Origin: Allomyces macrogynus ATCC 38327
Lineage: Eukaryota; Blastocladiomycota; Blastocladiomycetes; Blastocladiales; Blastocladiaceae
Assembly: GCA_000151295.1 (NCBI GenBank)
Contig: GG745330.1
Location: forward strand, 644,155 to 708,154
Length of the DNA: 64,000 nucleotides
Direction: 5' to 3'
Made by a program: the position numbers and the translations under genes
In this document: positions 10,433-21,673 of the stretch, one piece after another
Numbering within the stretch: position 1 is the first letter of the stretch
Layout of the letters: the number at the start of each line of letters is the position of its first letter
The notes under the pieces: generated by a model
The model's database searches: none
The model's input: the letters and a program-made list of their open reading frames with translations, nothing else
What the model was told of the DNA's origin: nothing

Positions 10433-11986
10433 ATGGCAGCGCCCTCACCGCCCCTACTCGCCGCTGCCGGGTGCCCGGCGTGCGGTGCTCCCGCCGCCGC
10501 GCTCGATGTGACCAACGCGGGAGAGCAAGTCTGCACTGCCTGCAGCACCGTGCTCGCCGACACGCTCCTCTCCACTGCCGCCGACCTCGGTGTCGCTCCC
10601 GAAGCGCGTACCGGCGCGTCCAACAACTGGATCACCTCGACCCGCCCTGGACCGGCACTTGCCGGCCTCCGCCCTGCGCTTGCTGGCTCCTCCTCGGGCA
10701 CGACCGCACGCGACCGTGTGCATATCGCTGCGCACCAGGACCTGCGTGCGACCTGCACGCTCCTGCACCTCGACGACCTTTACTTGACCGCCAAGGATCT
10801 GCTCAACATGGTACTCGCCGACGCTGGGTTCCGTGGCGGTCTCCCCGCGCGACTCGCCGGAGCGGCGTGCGCAATCCTCCTTGCGCGAGCTCGCTCGCAT
10901 CCGGCCGCGGCACACCCGCTCTCGCACGTGGCCGCGCAGCTCAACGTTGACGTCTACCTCCTGGGCCCCTATTTGCACGCGTGCAAGCACGTTCTCGCCG
11001 CGCGCGGGCTCGACGAGTACGCGCGCGCGCCCGACCACGACGCCGACCTGCAATTGCTAGCGCTGCAGTACCTCGACGTCCTCGCCGCACCCGATATGCC
11101 GCCCGCCCTACAGATGCCGCGCGATCAGGTGTCCGCCGTGCAAAAGCGGACGCAGACGGTCTTGCGCGCCGTGTCTGAGACGTTGCGCGGGCGGCACGTC
11201 GGTGCGTCAGCCCTCGCTGTCGTTCTGGTCGCGCGCGAGGCCGTTGACAGTGCACGGCACTGGCCGCGGTTTACCGCGCCGCACTTGGGACTTGCACCCG
11301 CGACGGTCGCGCGCCGTGTGCGCGATGTGCACTTGGTGTTAGCGCAGTGTGCGGACCCGTTGCCGTGGCGCGCATCGATCACGCCCGGTAACCTCGTGCA
11401 TTTCCTCGGCCAGATCCTCGACTTGCTGGACCGCGGCGTGCTCCCACTACCGGGTACGCCCGCAGACCCGCCACGCCCGCGCGGTCCATCGACCGTGCCT
11501 GCGGCCTTTTGGCTCGCGCGGAACCAGCGCCGCGAAATGACCTACCGCGTGCACGATGCGGCCGACCGGTTACGCTCGGCCGGGATAGAAATCGACGTCC
11601 CACCGGTTAACGTGCACGATGTCGGGACCGCCGGAATTGACGAGGACCCAGACGCTGACGTGTATTGGCGAGAGTACTGGCGGCGCGTTCTGCGCCACAT
11701 ACCGTCAGCGGCGGGCGACGGGGATGTGGAGCCGTCACCGCCGCAAAGGATTCTGGACGAGGTGGATGTGGCCATTGAGTCCTTGCTCGTGCACGGCGTC
11801 CCGGTCGCGCAGGTGCGCGACTTGAGCGTTGGGGACGCGGTCAAGATGAGCGAGGCGGTGGTGGCAAGGCAGCATGATGTGGTTGTGCTCCGGCCCGAGG
11901 CGCTCGAGGAGCCCATGGACGGGGCGGAGGAGCATGGTGCTGGCGAAGCGAGGAGAGCGGAGCCGGTCGAAGCCGGAGACGGGTAA
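10433..11986 (+). CDS. TFIIB-family factor (BRF-like)
   Basis: A single-exon gene of 517 residues. It opens with a TFIIB-type zinc ribbon: CPACGAPAAALDVTNAGEQV followed by CTACSTVLAD, that is C-x2-C, a spacer of about 18, then C-x2-C. The remainder is helical and fits a tandem cyclin-fold core (about residues 90-300), for example HLDDLYLTAKDLLNMVLADA and LAGAACAILLARA, the pattern seen in cyclin repeats of TFIIB and BRF. The C-terminal third (VYWREYWRRVLRHIPS and an acidic-rich end) matches no motif I know. It is too long for TFIIB (about 320-350) and lacks an obvious conserved BRF1 C-terminal domain, so it may be a divergent BRF or a BRF2-like protein. The expected role is positioning RNA polymerase III (or I/II) at promoters in the nucleus. 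Confidence 0.7.
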   Translation: MAAPSPPLLAAAGCPACGAPAAALDVTNAGEQVCTACSTVLADTLLSTAADLGVAPEARTGASNNWITSTRPGPALAGLRPALAGSSSGTTARDRVHIAAHQDLRATCTLLHLDDLYLTAKDLLNMVLADAGFRGGLPARLAGAACAILLARARSHPAAAHPLSHVAAQLNVDVYLLGPYLHACKHVLAARGLDEYARAPDHDADLQLLALQYLDVLAAPDMPPALQMPRDQVSAVQKRTQTVLRAVSETLRGRHVGASALAVVLVAREAVDSARHWPRFTAPHLGLAPATVARRVRDVHLVLAQCADPLPWRASITPGNLVHFLGQILDLLDRGVLPLPGTPADPPRPRGPSTVPAAFWLARNQRREMTYRVHDAADRLRSAGIEIDVPPVNVHDVGTAGIDEDPDADVYWREYWRRVLRHIPSAAGDGDVEPSPPQRILDEVDVAIESLLVHGVPVAQVRDLSVGDAVKMSEAVVARQHDVVVLRPEALEEPMDGAEEHGAGEARRAEPVEAGDG

Positions 11987-12473
11987 ATGGCGATCGTACC
12001 GAGCGTTCATGGTTCTTTGCCGTTGGCCCTGTTGGCCACGCACAAACTCAATGAACAGCTCAGGCGAAGCGTCCGACGCGACAAAGGTTTGAGGGCGATG
12101 GATATGGCGGATCAGCAGCGTGACCGTTAATTGCATTTTTCGCACCAACCGCCGTTGCGCTCGACGGTGGCGACTGGCGAAGGGTTCCCTCATTTCGTTG
12201 CTGCCGTCGACCTGCTCCAACCTCCCTCCACCGCCGTCAACCTTGAGCACACGCAAAACCCGGTCGACGCCGCGCACACCCAACAACGCGCGCACAAGAG
12301 GCAACGCAACTCGGCGCACCACTCCGCGCTCCGCCCCTGCACCGATCGTGACGCGGCTATCGCCACCGTTGCCGTCGCCCTCGCCAACCCCCCCGCTTCT
12401 CCCGGTGTATATCTACCAGCCGGTCCCCCGCACGGCCTCACCTGCACCCAAACCCGACCAGCACCTCGACACC
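11987..12473. other. Intergenic region, promoter side of coronin
   Basis: No gene seen. A TATA-like GTATATC lies at about 12407, 67 bases before the coronin ATG, in a pyrimidine-rich context. Confidence 0.35.
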
Positions 12474-14126
12474 ATGACGCTCCGCATTGTGCGCCAGTCC
12501 AAGTACCGGCACGTCTTTGGCACGCCCGCCAAGCGCGACCAGTGCTACGACAACCTCAAGCTCTCCGTCTCGGCCTGGGACACGAACCTGATCAAGGTCA
12601 ACCCGCGCTTCTTTGCGCTCAACTGGAACGCTGGCGGCGGCGGCGCGTTTGCCGTGGTCCCGCTCGACCACAAGGGTGCGTTTTGACGAGCGTGGTCGCT
12701 TCCCATGCTGCGGGCGCGCCATGCTGATCGCGGTCCAACTACACGACAGGCAAGCTCGAGGACGCCTACCCTCTCTTCAACGGCCATGCCGGCACCGTGC
12801 TCGACACCGACTTCCACCCGTTCAACGACCATGTCATCGCGTCCGGCGCCGAAGACTGCAAAGTCATGGTCTGGAAAATCCCAGAGGACGGCATGGGTGG
12901 TCGCCATATCTCGACGCCCGAAGTGACGCTCTCGGGCCACTTGCGTAAGGTCGGCACGGTCATGTTCCATCCGACCGCCGATAACGTGCTGGCGTCGGCT
13001 GGTGCCGATTACGCGGTCAAGTTCTGGGACGTGGAAAAGGGCATGGAGCGCGCCGAGCTCTCGGGCCACGGCGAGATCATTCAGTCGATGACCTATTCGT
13101 GGATGGGCGATATGCTGGCCACGACGTGCAAGGATAAGGTGTTGCGCGTGTTTGATGTGCGCGCGCAGGAGGCCGTCGCGGTACGCAGCATTTCCCCTCT
13201 CTGAGCACTGCGTCGAGCGAGCCGAACTGACCAGTTTGGTTTATCCACGTGAACAGGAAACGCCCGGGCACCAAGGCGTCAAGGGGTCGCGCGCCGTCTG
13301 GCTCGGTGAGCACGACAAGATTTGCACTGTCGGCTTCTCGCGCACGTCCGACCGGCAAATCTTCATTTGGGACCTGAAGAACATGAAGACGCCGCTGCGC
13401 AAGCAGGAGCTCGACATGAGCTCGGGCATCTTGATGCCCTTCTTTGACAAGGACAATCAAATCCTCTACCTGGCTGGCAAAGGTGACGGCAACATCTCGT
13501 ACTACGAGGTGCGTGGTTTGGCTGCTTTCCCCGTGCTCTTGCGCTCTTCCATTTGAAGCGCACGCGACTGACCATGCCCTCCAAACCTCCAGTACGACGA
13601 CACTCAAAACTCGGAGCTCTTCTACCTGTCCGACTACAAGTCGTCGGACCCGCAGCGCGGCATCGGTTTCCTGCCCAAGCGCGCCGTCGACGTTTCGCAA
13701 CAGGAAATCGCGCGCGCCTACCGCGTGCACAACACCATGGTGGAGCCCATTTCGTTCCGCGTGCCGCGCAAGGCCGACTCGTTCCAGGCCGATATTTTCC
13801 CGCCCTGCGTCGGCGATACGCCCGCGCTGACCGCCGACGAGTTCTTTGACGAGGGCAAGACCGAACCGCCGGTGCTGGTGTCGCTCGAGGACGGGTTTGT
13901 GCCGACGGCACCGAGGGAGTTTGTGGCCCAGGCCAGCGAGAACACGCTGTCGGATTCGGCGAATGGGTCGTTGATCATGGAGCCGCAGACGGACGCCGAG
14001 TTCCAGGATGCTTACAAGGCCGTCAAGGCGCAGCTCGAGGCGATGAAGGCCGAGATGCAGCAGAAGGAGCTGCGCATCAAGCAGCTCGAAGGGCTGCTGG
14101 CCGCGGCGACGCTCAGTAAGGAGTAG
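12474..14126 (+). CDS. CRN1: Coronin (actin-binding WD-repeat protein)
   Basis: Coronin binds F-actin and regulates Arp2/3 and cofilin in cortical actin patches. Exons are 12474-12675, 12750-13180, 13257-13508 and 13593-14126, summing to 472 codons plus stop in phase. The N-terminus has the family hallmark VRQSKYRHVFGTPAKRDQCY, followed by NPRFFALNWNAGGGGAFAVV, then WD repeats such as LFNGHAGTVLDTDFHPFND and VIASGAEDCKVMVWKIPE. The coronin extension follows (ELFYLSDYKSSDPQRGIGFL and KRAVDVSQQEIARAYRV). The protein ends in a heptad-like coiled coil (AYKAVKAQLEAMKAEMQQKE, continuing LRIKQLEGLL) for oligomerisation. Length and domain order match short coronins. It lacks the long microtubule-binding insert of yeast Crn1. 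Assignment is firm. Confidence 0.95.
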
Positions 14127-14226
14127 ACCATGCAGGGTCGAGGTTATTTGTTTGTCTTTTTGCCCTTTTGTCTTGTATTGTCTGCCACACACCATTGCTA
14201 TAAAATATCCATTGATCCTCGCAGCA

Positions 14227-15517
14227 TCACACCGTCTTCCACAAGAACTCGGCCGCAACAGAATCAGCGTCTTCAGCGGGCGGCACGATCGTGCCGGACC
14301 CAGTCCGCCAGACCGACGTGTCCTTGGGCCCGCCCTTGGCGCCCGCGGGCACAGCGCGCGGTGGACCCTCGCGCTTAAGCCGCACGGCCTCGGCAGCTGC
14401 GCGCGACTGCTCCATGCGGTGCTGGAACAGCCGCTTCTGGCGCTCCTTTTCCTGCGCGGCCTTGACGGCTTTCTCTTCTTCGCGGCGGCGCTGGTTGCGG
14501 CGCTGTAACTTGGTCATAGGCGGTTCTGTGGTGGGGTCAGCTGCGTGAGCTCGCGATCGGGGGAAAAGAGGAAGGTGTAATCAAAGACGACGGACCTGCT
14601 GGTGGCTTGGGCGGTGGCCGCTGCCGGCGCGGCGGCGCCGACCCGACGATCGAGAGCACGCGCAGGCCTGCGGGCGAGGATGACGACGACGCGTTCGCGT
14701 CACGCTGGCCACCGCCATTCTCGTCATTCTCGTCATCACTACTGTCCTCGACCAAGTCAGGCGCCACGTCGCGCAGGCCCGAGAACGGAACAGGGCCTTT
14801 CAAAGGCACGACCTCAGGCGCGGCCGCGGCTGCGTTCCGTCCGGCACGACGCCGTGGTGGGGTCGGCGCGACGGTCGTCGAAAACTTGCGCCAGAAATCC
14901 TCTTCGGTCCGCGGCGCCTTGCGCGTCGCAGCGCGCGGGCCCGAGTTGACGCTTATCCAGGCGCCGTCATCGCCGTCGTCGTTTTCGTCGTCGTGGCCGG
15001 ATTCGGTGGAGGGGGCGGGCGAGGGGTCGCGCATGGGCGAGGGTTCGCGCGCCGGGCTGCTCACACGTGGTCGACTGGCAGGCTGCGGTGCGTTATTGCC
15101 CTGCTTCACGCATGTCGTGGAGTTGGCCGGTGTGGCCTTCGCCTGCTGCGCTTGACCAGCCTGCTTGCCACCTTGTTTGCCCTGCTTGCCCTTGCCGGCT
15201 ACCTGCTTCCCCTTGCCGGCTGGCACCGAGCTTGAATCGCTGTTCCTCATCGCTCCTGCGTCGGGCGCGTCACGCGCGGCCTCGTCAATTGCCGTATCGC
15301 CCGATTGCGTAGTCTTGTTCTTGCCCGCGCGCTTCTTCCTCTTGTTCTTGCCCGTCCCCGCCGTCGAAAAATCACCCGGGAGGCTCCCAGCGCGTAGCAC
15401 ACCCGCGTCGTTTGATGCAGCGGCGGGACTGGCGCCGTGCACGCGCCCGAGCCAGTAGAGGGCGGCGCCCGCGAAGAGTAGCGGCGCGGCGACGCTCGCG
15501 AGTGTCGATGCGTCCAT
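14227..15517 (-). CDS. Predicted membrane-anchored basic protein, unrecognised
   Basis: Not recognised. Exons 14596-15517 and 14227-14540 are separated by a 55-nt intron (GTCCGT...ACGCAG); they sum to 411 codons plus stop in phase. The N-terminus (MDASTLASVAAPLLFAGAAL) is a hydrophobic signal-anchor, followed by Lys/Gly-rich tracts (GKNKRKKRAGKNK, GKGKQVAGKGKQGKQGGKQ), an acidic patch ending GAWISVNSG, and proline-rich disorder. The C-terminus is a strongly charged predicted helix (MTKLQRRNQRRREEEKAVKA and on). The layout of short lumenal end, one membrane segment and a long basic cytosolic region recalls ER-membrane proteins that contact ribosomes or RNA (for example metadherin/LYRIC-like layouts), but that is only a resemblance. 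It shares a short divergent intergenic region with the Aim19-like gene. Confidence 0.65.
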
Positions 15518-15775
15518 GATCGCGGAAAGCAAGTCGTGGAGATCGGCTGCAGCGAGTTGGGTGCGCTGGTCGCGATGTGGAGAGCGGTCTTGGCGGAGGG
15601 GCACGACGCAATGGCAAGCGGACTCGACAACGACGCGACTGGGAGCGGAGCGGCCACGTCGACCTGTGTCGATTGCGGCGTGGGTTTGCGTCACTCAACT
15701 CAGCAGCAGGGGTCGGCCGATCGTTTACAAGTTCTTCCAGCGCGCGTATTAATTCGTTCCCTTCTCGCCGACACT

Positions 15776-16433
15776 ATGAGCAGCCAGGATCATCCACCAC
15801 AGCAGCAGCAGCAGCAGCAAGCTCCCGCACCAGCCCCGGCACGAGCGGCCGCGGCCGCGCCGGCCCTAACGGCGACCGTTGAGACCGCGTTCGTCAAGAA
15901 TGTTCTCGACAAGTGGCGCGCTGCCGTCCCCGAGGAAATGAGCACCTGGAGTTTCCCGGCGGCGCTCACGACAGCCATGTGTAGGGCCACTGCCACTACG
16001 GGTCCGAATTCGTGAGTGGTCGCTGATCGGACTTCTGCCCACCACCAGGCATTGCGTCGCTGCCCAAGTCGGCGACCAAAATGCCGGGCCTGCCGCCGTA
16101 CTTGCAGCTGGTCGGGTTCACGTCCATGTTTGCGCTCTCAACGTGGGCTGTGCACCAGTCATCGGACAAAGACAAGGTGAACGGGCCATCGACGGCTACC
16201 GGTGCGTGGATTTCCTTCCGCACGACGTGGTCTTTGCGAGACTGATTTGTGAATGGTTAAGAATAGCCTGGTCGATCATGTACCTTGTCACCAACCTGCG
16301 GAGGGGGATCATGAGCCGGCAGACGATCCCGCTCGCGATCCTGGCCTCAACGTCGATGCAGCTCGGCATTTACGGCATCACCGCGGCCGAGTCGTTCTAC
16401 TATGGTGCCAAGGTGGACGAGGTCGACGCGTAG
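15776..16433 (+). CDS. Aim19-like small mitochondrial membrane protein
   Basis: Exons 15776-15980, 16049-16201 and 16267-16433 sum to 174 codons plus stop in phase. The N-terminus is a polyglutamine run of seven codons plus an Ala/Pro-rich stretch. After it come predicted membrane segments: LPPYLQLVGFTSMFALSTW, then TAWSIMYLVTNLRR, then IPLAILASTSMQLGIYGI. The order 'NG...TAWS.MYL...RR...R...PL.L...S....YG' resembles yeast Aim19, a mitochondrial protein of unknown function. The polyQ/Ala start differs from Aim19. Identification rests on my memory of the family pattern and is moderate. Confidence 0.6.
15800..15821 (+). repeat. CAG trinucleotide run (polyglutamine)
   Basis: Seven consecutive Gln codons, mostly CAG, near the N-terminus of the Aim19-like protein. 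A candidate length-variable microsatellite. Confidence 0.8.
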
Positions 16434-16537
16434 CGCAGCTATTTGCTGGTCGAAGTTGTTCATTTGATCTTCGTGCGTGTACCATGTACCAAACAAATAC
16501 ATTCTAGTCAAGCACGTGTGCCAATAATTCCTGTTCT

Positions 16538-18988
16538 CTATTTCCCTCCGCTCGCACCCGCTGCGGCCGCCATGACACTGAAAATGCTCTTTTGCGACTC
16601 AGGCGGCGGGTCCTCCTTGACCTTGGCGCGAATCGCGTCCATGGCCTCCTTGATCGCAGCCTTGTCGAGGTCGTCGCGCTTGGTCAACAAGTCCTCGATG
16701 ACCGCGACGGGCACGTCATTGTAGGCTTTCCACAGCGCATACCAGTCGAGGAAAATCATCTTCTTGCTCGAGCACGTGAGCGCAAACAACTTGTCCATGA
16801 TATCAAAGTACTTTTCGATGCGCTTGGCCTTTTGCTCCTTGATCGCGACAAAAAACGCAATCGCCTGCTGCAAGTCCGACTGCATGATGTCCCAGCATCG
16901 CGGCACGCGGAACTTGGCGGCCTTGGCGCGCAGCGCGTCGATCCACGCCACGAGAAACCGCTCCATCGCGTCAGTCATGATCTTGTTGAACAAGTACTCT
17001 TGCAGGTGCTGCTTGTAGTCGGTGCAGTAGTCGGAGAGCGTCGCGACCACGTCGTTCATGACATCGCCCTCGTACCACGCCGGCGCCGTGAAGAGCAATC
17101 CAAACGCTGACTTGATATCGGCAAATGCCGCGTCGATCAGTACGGCGCACGCGGCTTTCGACACCTTCATGAACCCGTCCATGGCGCCGTTCAGCTCATC
17201 GGCCAAGGTTGCGCGGAACGTGTAGTCGGCCTGCGCGTCGAGCCGCTTGATGATCAGCTCCACAAACTCGGTGCATTTCAGCGAGTCGTTGGCGAGCGCC
17301 ATCGTGTACTCGACAATCCCGCCCGGTACCTTGTTCGGGTCCTGTACGAATTTGGCGTACTCGGCATTGACGAGCTGCAAAAAGTGCGACTGGTAGACGA
17401 GCAATACGCGCTTGCACTCGCGCACCACGTCGAGCAACAATTGGCCGCGCGAGGCTTCCATGACCACGTCGATTTGCTGGTTCACCATGTTGAACAAGAT
17501 CACGGCCGCCGAGAGACCGTACATTTCCTGTGAGTCCATTTCCGGCTGCTGCGTGCGTTCCTTGAACTCGCGCGTTTCCGAGGCCAGCAAATTCTTCATC
17601 CACTCGTCGAGCTTGGTGCGCACGAGCTTCAGGTAATCGTCGACGAGCACCTTTTCTTGGCCATCGAGCAGTTGCGGCTCGAGCAATTCCTGCGCGACGC
17701 CGAGCTTGTCGTTCATGTCCGTGTAGTACTCGCGGCACCACCGCATGATAAACAAGATCGTGCCCGTCTCCATCTTGTCGAGAATCACCTTGTTCACGAG
17801 ATCGTAGACGTGCCGGTGGTACTCGAGCACAAAGAACGGGAACAGCTTGTACTTTTTTGGGAACAGGTCGACGAGCTGGTCGTAGACAAACGTCAGGTCA
17901 TGCACGACCATGTCGTGCGCCTCGGCCAACAGATCCGGCACCTCCTTGTCGGGCGCATAGAGCTGGTCGAACCGCGCCGAGATCGAGTCGTGCAACACGT
18001 CAAAGAACTTGGAACGGTAGGACTTGATCTCGCGGTGCCGCCGCGCTGGTCGGCCGGCCGTGCCGATCCGCGACGCTGCCGTGCCGCTAGTCAACGACGT
18101 CTGTGACCTGGACCGCGGCATCGACGCGGCCTCGTCGGCCGCGGCCATGGCCTCCTCGTCAGCCTTTTCCTCAAACTCGAGAATCTTGGCGAGGCGCACG
18201 ACGACCGAGTTGCGCTTGGCCATGACCAGATCGAGCAGGTGCCGCGCCAGGTCCCACAGGTACGCGTCGAACCGGGCGCTGACGTCGTCGAGCCGCCGAA
18301 AGTAGGCGCGTACTGTGTTGACCGTCTCGTCATTCGCGTCCTTGACCTGTATCAGCGTGTTGTCGCGAAACTCTTCCAGGCTAAAGAGGTCGTGGTGCAG
18401 GTAGAGCAGGTCCGGCGCGGGGCCCAGCAGGTCGCGATGGTGCTCCTCAAGCGTCGTGCGCACGCGGTCGACACGGTCCGAGAGCTCCTGAAACTGCACG
18501 AGCGTACGTTGCGTCTCAAGGAAGTTGCGATGTGCGGTCGAGACCTACACAATCGGGCAGCGTGGAGTGTGAGCTCCAAGACGAAATGCGCGCGCTGCTT
18601 GCCGGGCCATCACCACAGAACCGACCTTTTGCACACGCGGGAAATTCGGGATCATGCGCATCGACTTGTCGCCATTCCGGTAGATCGTCTCGAGCGTGGC
18701 TCGCGATGCTTCGAGCTCGGTCTGCACCGTCTTCAAATTGTCGAGTCCCGTCTGGCAATCATCGAGCTGGCCTTGCGTCGCCGCCTTGAGCTGTGCGTCC
18801 ACGGCCGCCTTGTCGGCCGCCGTTTTCTTGCGCAGCGTGTCGAGCTTGCTCGTCAGGTCGTCCGGATACTTGAGCACCTGTGCGAGCTTGTCGAGCGCTT
18901 GCGCGGCTGCTTCGTCGACGGTCGTTGGCCTCGTGATCCCGGGCGGCGGCGCCGGAGGGCCAGGTGCGGTCTTGCCGGGCGCTAGCAT
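16538..18988 (-). CDS. SEC6: Exocyst complex subunit Sec6 (EXOC3)
   Basis: Sec6 is one of eight exocyst subunits that tether secretory vesicles to the plasma membrane at sites of growth. Exons 18626-18988 and 16538-18544 (81-nt intron GTCGGT...GTGTAG) give 789 codons plus stop. The N-terminal region is a predicted coiled coil (QLDDCQTGLDNLKTVQTELE) followed by IYRNGDKSMRMIPNFPRVQK, a Sec6 signature. The long C-terminal helical-bundle part includes DLTFVYDQLVDLFPKKYKLF, FVLEYHRHVYDLVNKVI and a conserved end with WDIMQSDLQQAIAFF. Total length is close to the family's usual 750-850. An upstream in-frame ATG near 19150 would add a non-conserved basic stretch; I prefer 18988. The protein acts in the cytosol and at the cell cortex. 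Confidence 0.93.
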
Positions 18989-19265
18989 GGCGGCGATTGC
19001 AGGCGGTCGCGTCCGTGGCGCTTGGTCGTGGAGGCAGCTGTCGTTGCGGTCGAAGTTGAGGATCGTCGATGGATCGACGGTTCTGACCACGCGTCTCTCG
19101 CGTGCAGCACGCCGTGTCTCACGGCCGTTTGTGCCTTTCGGCGGCGGCATTTGCGGGCTGGCCGTGATCGCCTCGAGCAAGCAATGAATAGACCGCATCC
19201 CAAAGGAAAAAATGAGGTATTGAGAAGACGGCACGCGCACGCCCGCGCACCACCACCGGCGCTGG

Positions 19266-20920
19266 TCAGTGCGATCGTGCCATGTTGATGTAGCCCTGGT
19301 CCGGGTTCTCGTAGTCGTCCAACAGAAACTCGGAGCGGCGCTCGGAAAACCAGCTAAACGTTGGGACGAGCACATAGTAGAAGGTGAGTCGCTGCTTCTC
19401 CACCGACTACCGGTCTCGCGATGCAAGCCCCAGGAGCGTGCGTACCGAATAAAGTCAATCAGCTGGTCGCGCACAGCAAACACGCCGTCCTGATCCATCT
19501 TGGTCTGCGCAATCAGCGTCGGAAGTTGAACTGGAGGACCCATGGTAGCGTCAGTTCTCTGCCGTTGAGCGCGCTGCGGCCGACTAAACGACGACAATAA
19601 ACGGACCGAACAGGCGAAGCAGGTGTTCTCCGCCATACAGCTCGGACATGGACTTGTCGGGGTACTCCGCGACCAGATCCACGTACTGCTGCCGCTCAAA
19701 GCGGTAGAGGAGCAGTGCGCCGAGCGCGCGGTCAAAGTAGGCCAGGAGACCGTCCGTCACTTCGGTGCACAGGTCCTCGGCACGACTAGTTCACGCAAAG
19801 GCACTCAAGTCAGTTTTTGCTCATGAGGAGCGGGCCAAGAATGGAGGGGAAGGAACACACGTTCGCCGGGTCACGCCTTGGAGCTTTTCGTTGCGGTAGC
19901 GGGCCAGAATAGTCTTGACGGACGGCTTCCGCGGAAGTGGAACGAGCTGGCAAACAGTGCATCAATTCGTCAGTTTTTAAATGCGCTGGCACTGACTACG
20001 GCACACATTGACGAACCTGTTGCTTCTTGGTCACGCGCTCAAAGTCCTCGACGAGGAAAACGTTGAACATGTCGGGCAGCGGAATCGGGATTTCCGGCTC
20101 CGGTGCGGGCTCTGGCTGAGTGGTCGAGGTCCAACGCCAGTGTCAGTGAGGAGGACAACGAATCAAGATCGAAAACAGGGCGGAACGCGCACTGTCTGGT
20201 TCTCCTGGCGCCGCCGCTTGGTCGCTGACCGGTCCGTCTCGCTCCCTGCGCCATGGCCACCCTGGTTGGCGCTGTTGCGGCCGCGCTTGGCCGGACCTGA
20301 CGATTCGCGAGCAGAACCCTCCTTGCCCTTGTCTCGCTTGGCCGAAACACCACCGCGGGCCTTGCCGTGCTTTTCCTGCAGCTCAGACTGGAGTTGAATG
20401 TTATCCTCGGTCACTGGCAGCAGGCGGTCGGCCGTGACCCATTCGTCCCAGCTACAAGGAGCACCACCGCGCAAGCGAACGTAAGACGGAGCCAAACGTT
20501 GGTCGTCCTCCTACCCACATGCGTCCCCCCATGACGTCGACCGTGGCGACCCCACCACGCCATCAAGCACGACGGCACGTACCGTGACGCCCACCGCTGA
20601 TAGTGGATAAAGAATGGTGCGGGCTTGTTGTCCTCGTCCTTGTGCGTGTCGTCCTTGTCCTTGATCTACTCGTGCGAGAGTGCCGTCAGCTCTGGACGTT
20701 GAGTCGCTGTCAAGATCGTGCGCGACGACACGACGCTCGACCGGCACAGTCACTGCGCCGCCCGCTGGGCGCACAGCAGCTTGAGTGGAGACGGTCCGTC
20801 CATGACGCCGCGTGCTTGACGACGATGCTGCAAGACTGTCGATACCTTGGCCTCGTAAATCAAGGGTCCGTGGTAGCAAAGCACTTTCTGGCCGACTTCA
20901 AACGATAACTCGTCGCTCAT
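19266..20920 (-). CDS. EAF3: Eaf3/MRG15 chromodomain-MRG protein
   Basis: This subunit reads methylated H3K36 and belongs to NuA4-type acetyltransferase and Rpd3S-type deacetylase complexes. It is the most intron-rich gene of the window. Eight exons (20846-20920, 20583-20665, 20193-20451, 20017-20115, 19861-19946, 19607-19785, 19446-19530, 19266-19353) sum to 317 codons plus stop in phase. The chromo barrel domain is GQKVLCYHGPLIYEAK, then PFFIHYQRWASRWDEWV. A basic, disordered linker follows (RDKGKEGSARESSGPAKRG). The MRG domain starts at EIPIPLPDMFNVFLVEDFER, continues LPRKPSVKTILARYRNEKLQ and LLLYRFERQQYVDLV, and ends after the hallmark GGEHLLRLFVQLPTLIAQT. The fifth intron uses a less usual donor (GTGTGT). 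Length fits the family (about 320-400). Confidence 0.93.
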
Positions 20921-21673
20921 TTCGTCGCAGCTTGTGGTCGTCAACTTTGCTGGTCCAACTTGTCAAGAGGTCGCCGGCCAGCGGAGCAGCAGCTGCAGGG
21001 AGCGAAGGGACGTTGCAAGCAAGAAGAGCAAGAGAGCAAACTGGTCACCTCGTCATCGAACGTCGCCTTGTTGCTTCTCCTCACATCATGTGTACACGGC
21101 ATCCGTCGTGCTCGACACCGCACATGCCATGCTCCACCATACCAACGACGTTGCAACTTCCCGCAACGACCCGCCCATGACGACGTTCGACTCTGAGCAC
21201 CATCGCGCATTGCCCACCCGATCATGGTGCACTTTCGTCCCAACATCCAATGTTCCAGCACACACCAACTCTCCAGCACGACGGTTTCGACGACCAATTT
21301 CGCAACCGGCGCGCGACCATCATGGGTGGCCGAGCGCCCCTCCCGTGCCGCCGTCCACGACGTGGTATCCTTCTTGTTCGACTCCGCGCGTGCCATGATC
21401 GAGGCCAAACCACCGAGCAGGGTCATGAACTGGCGCACTCAACTGTTGCCGTTTCTCGTGGCTGATGCTCATGACTTGGAAATAAATGCACCACCAGCGT
21501 GCTTTTGGCACCTAACGCGCGCGGCACGGTATGGTGGAAAACGAAGTGGAAGTCGCGCTGGATTGCCCTGAGCGGCCTAAATACGGCCGTGTCCCCCGCG
21601 CGCGACACCGAAACTGCCAAGTCCCAAACCTACGCCCGCTCTTGCGACCAAGTGCTGCCTTTCCTCGATCAGC
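20921..21673. other. Intergenic region between divergent genes
   Basis: About 750 bases between Eaf3 (-) and the Ser/Thr-rich membrane protein (+). CpG is slightly lower than in the flanking genes. No coding region supported; it should hold both promoters. Confidence 0.4.
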
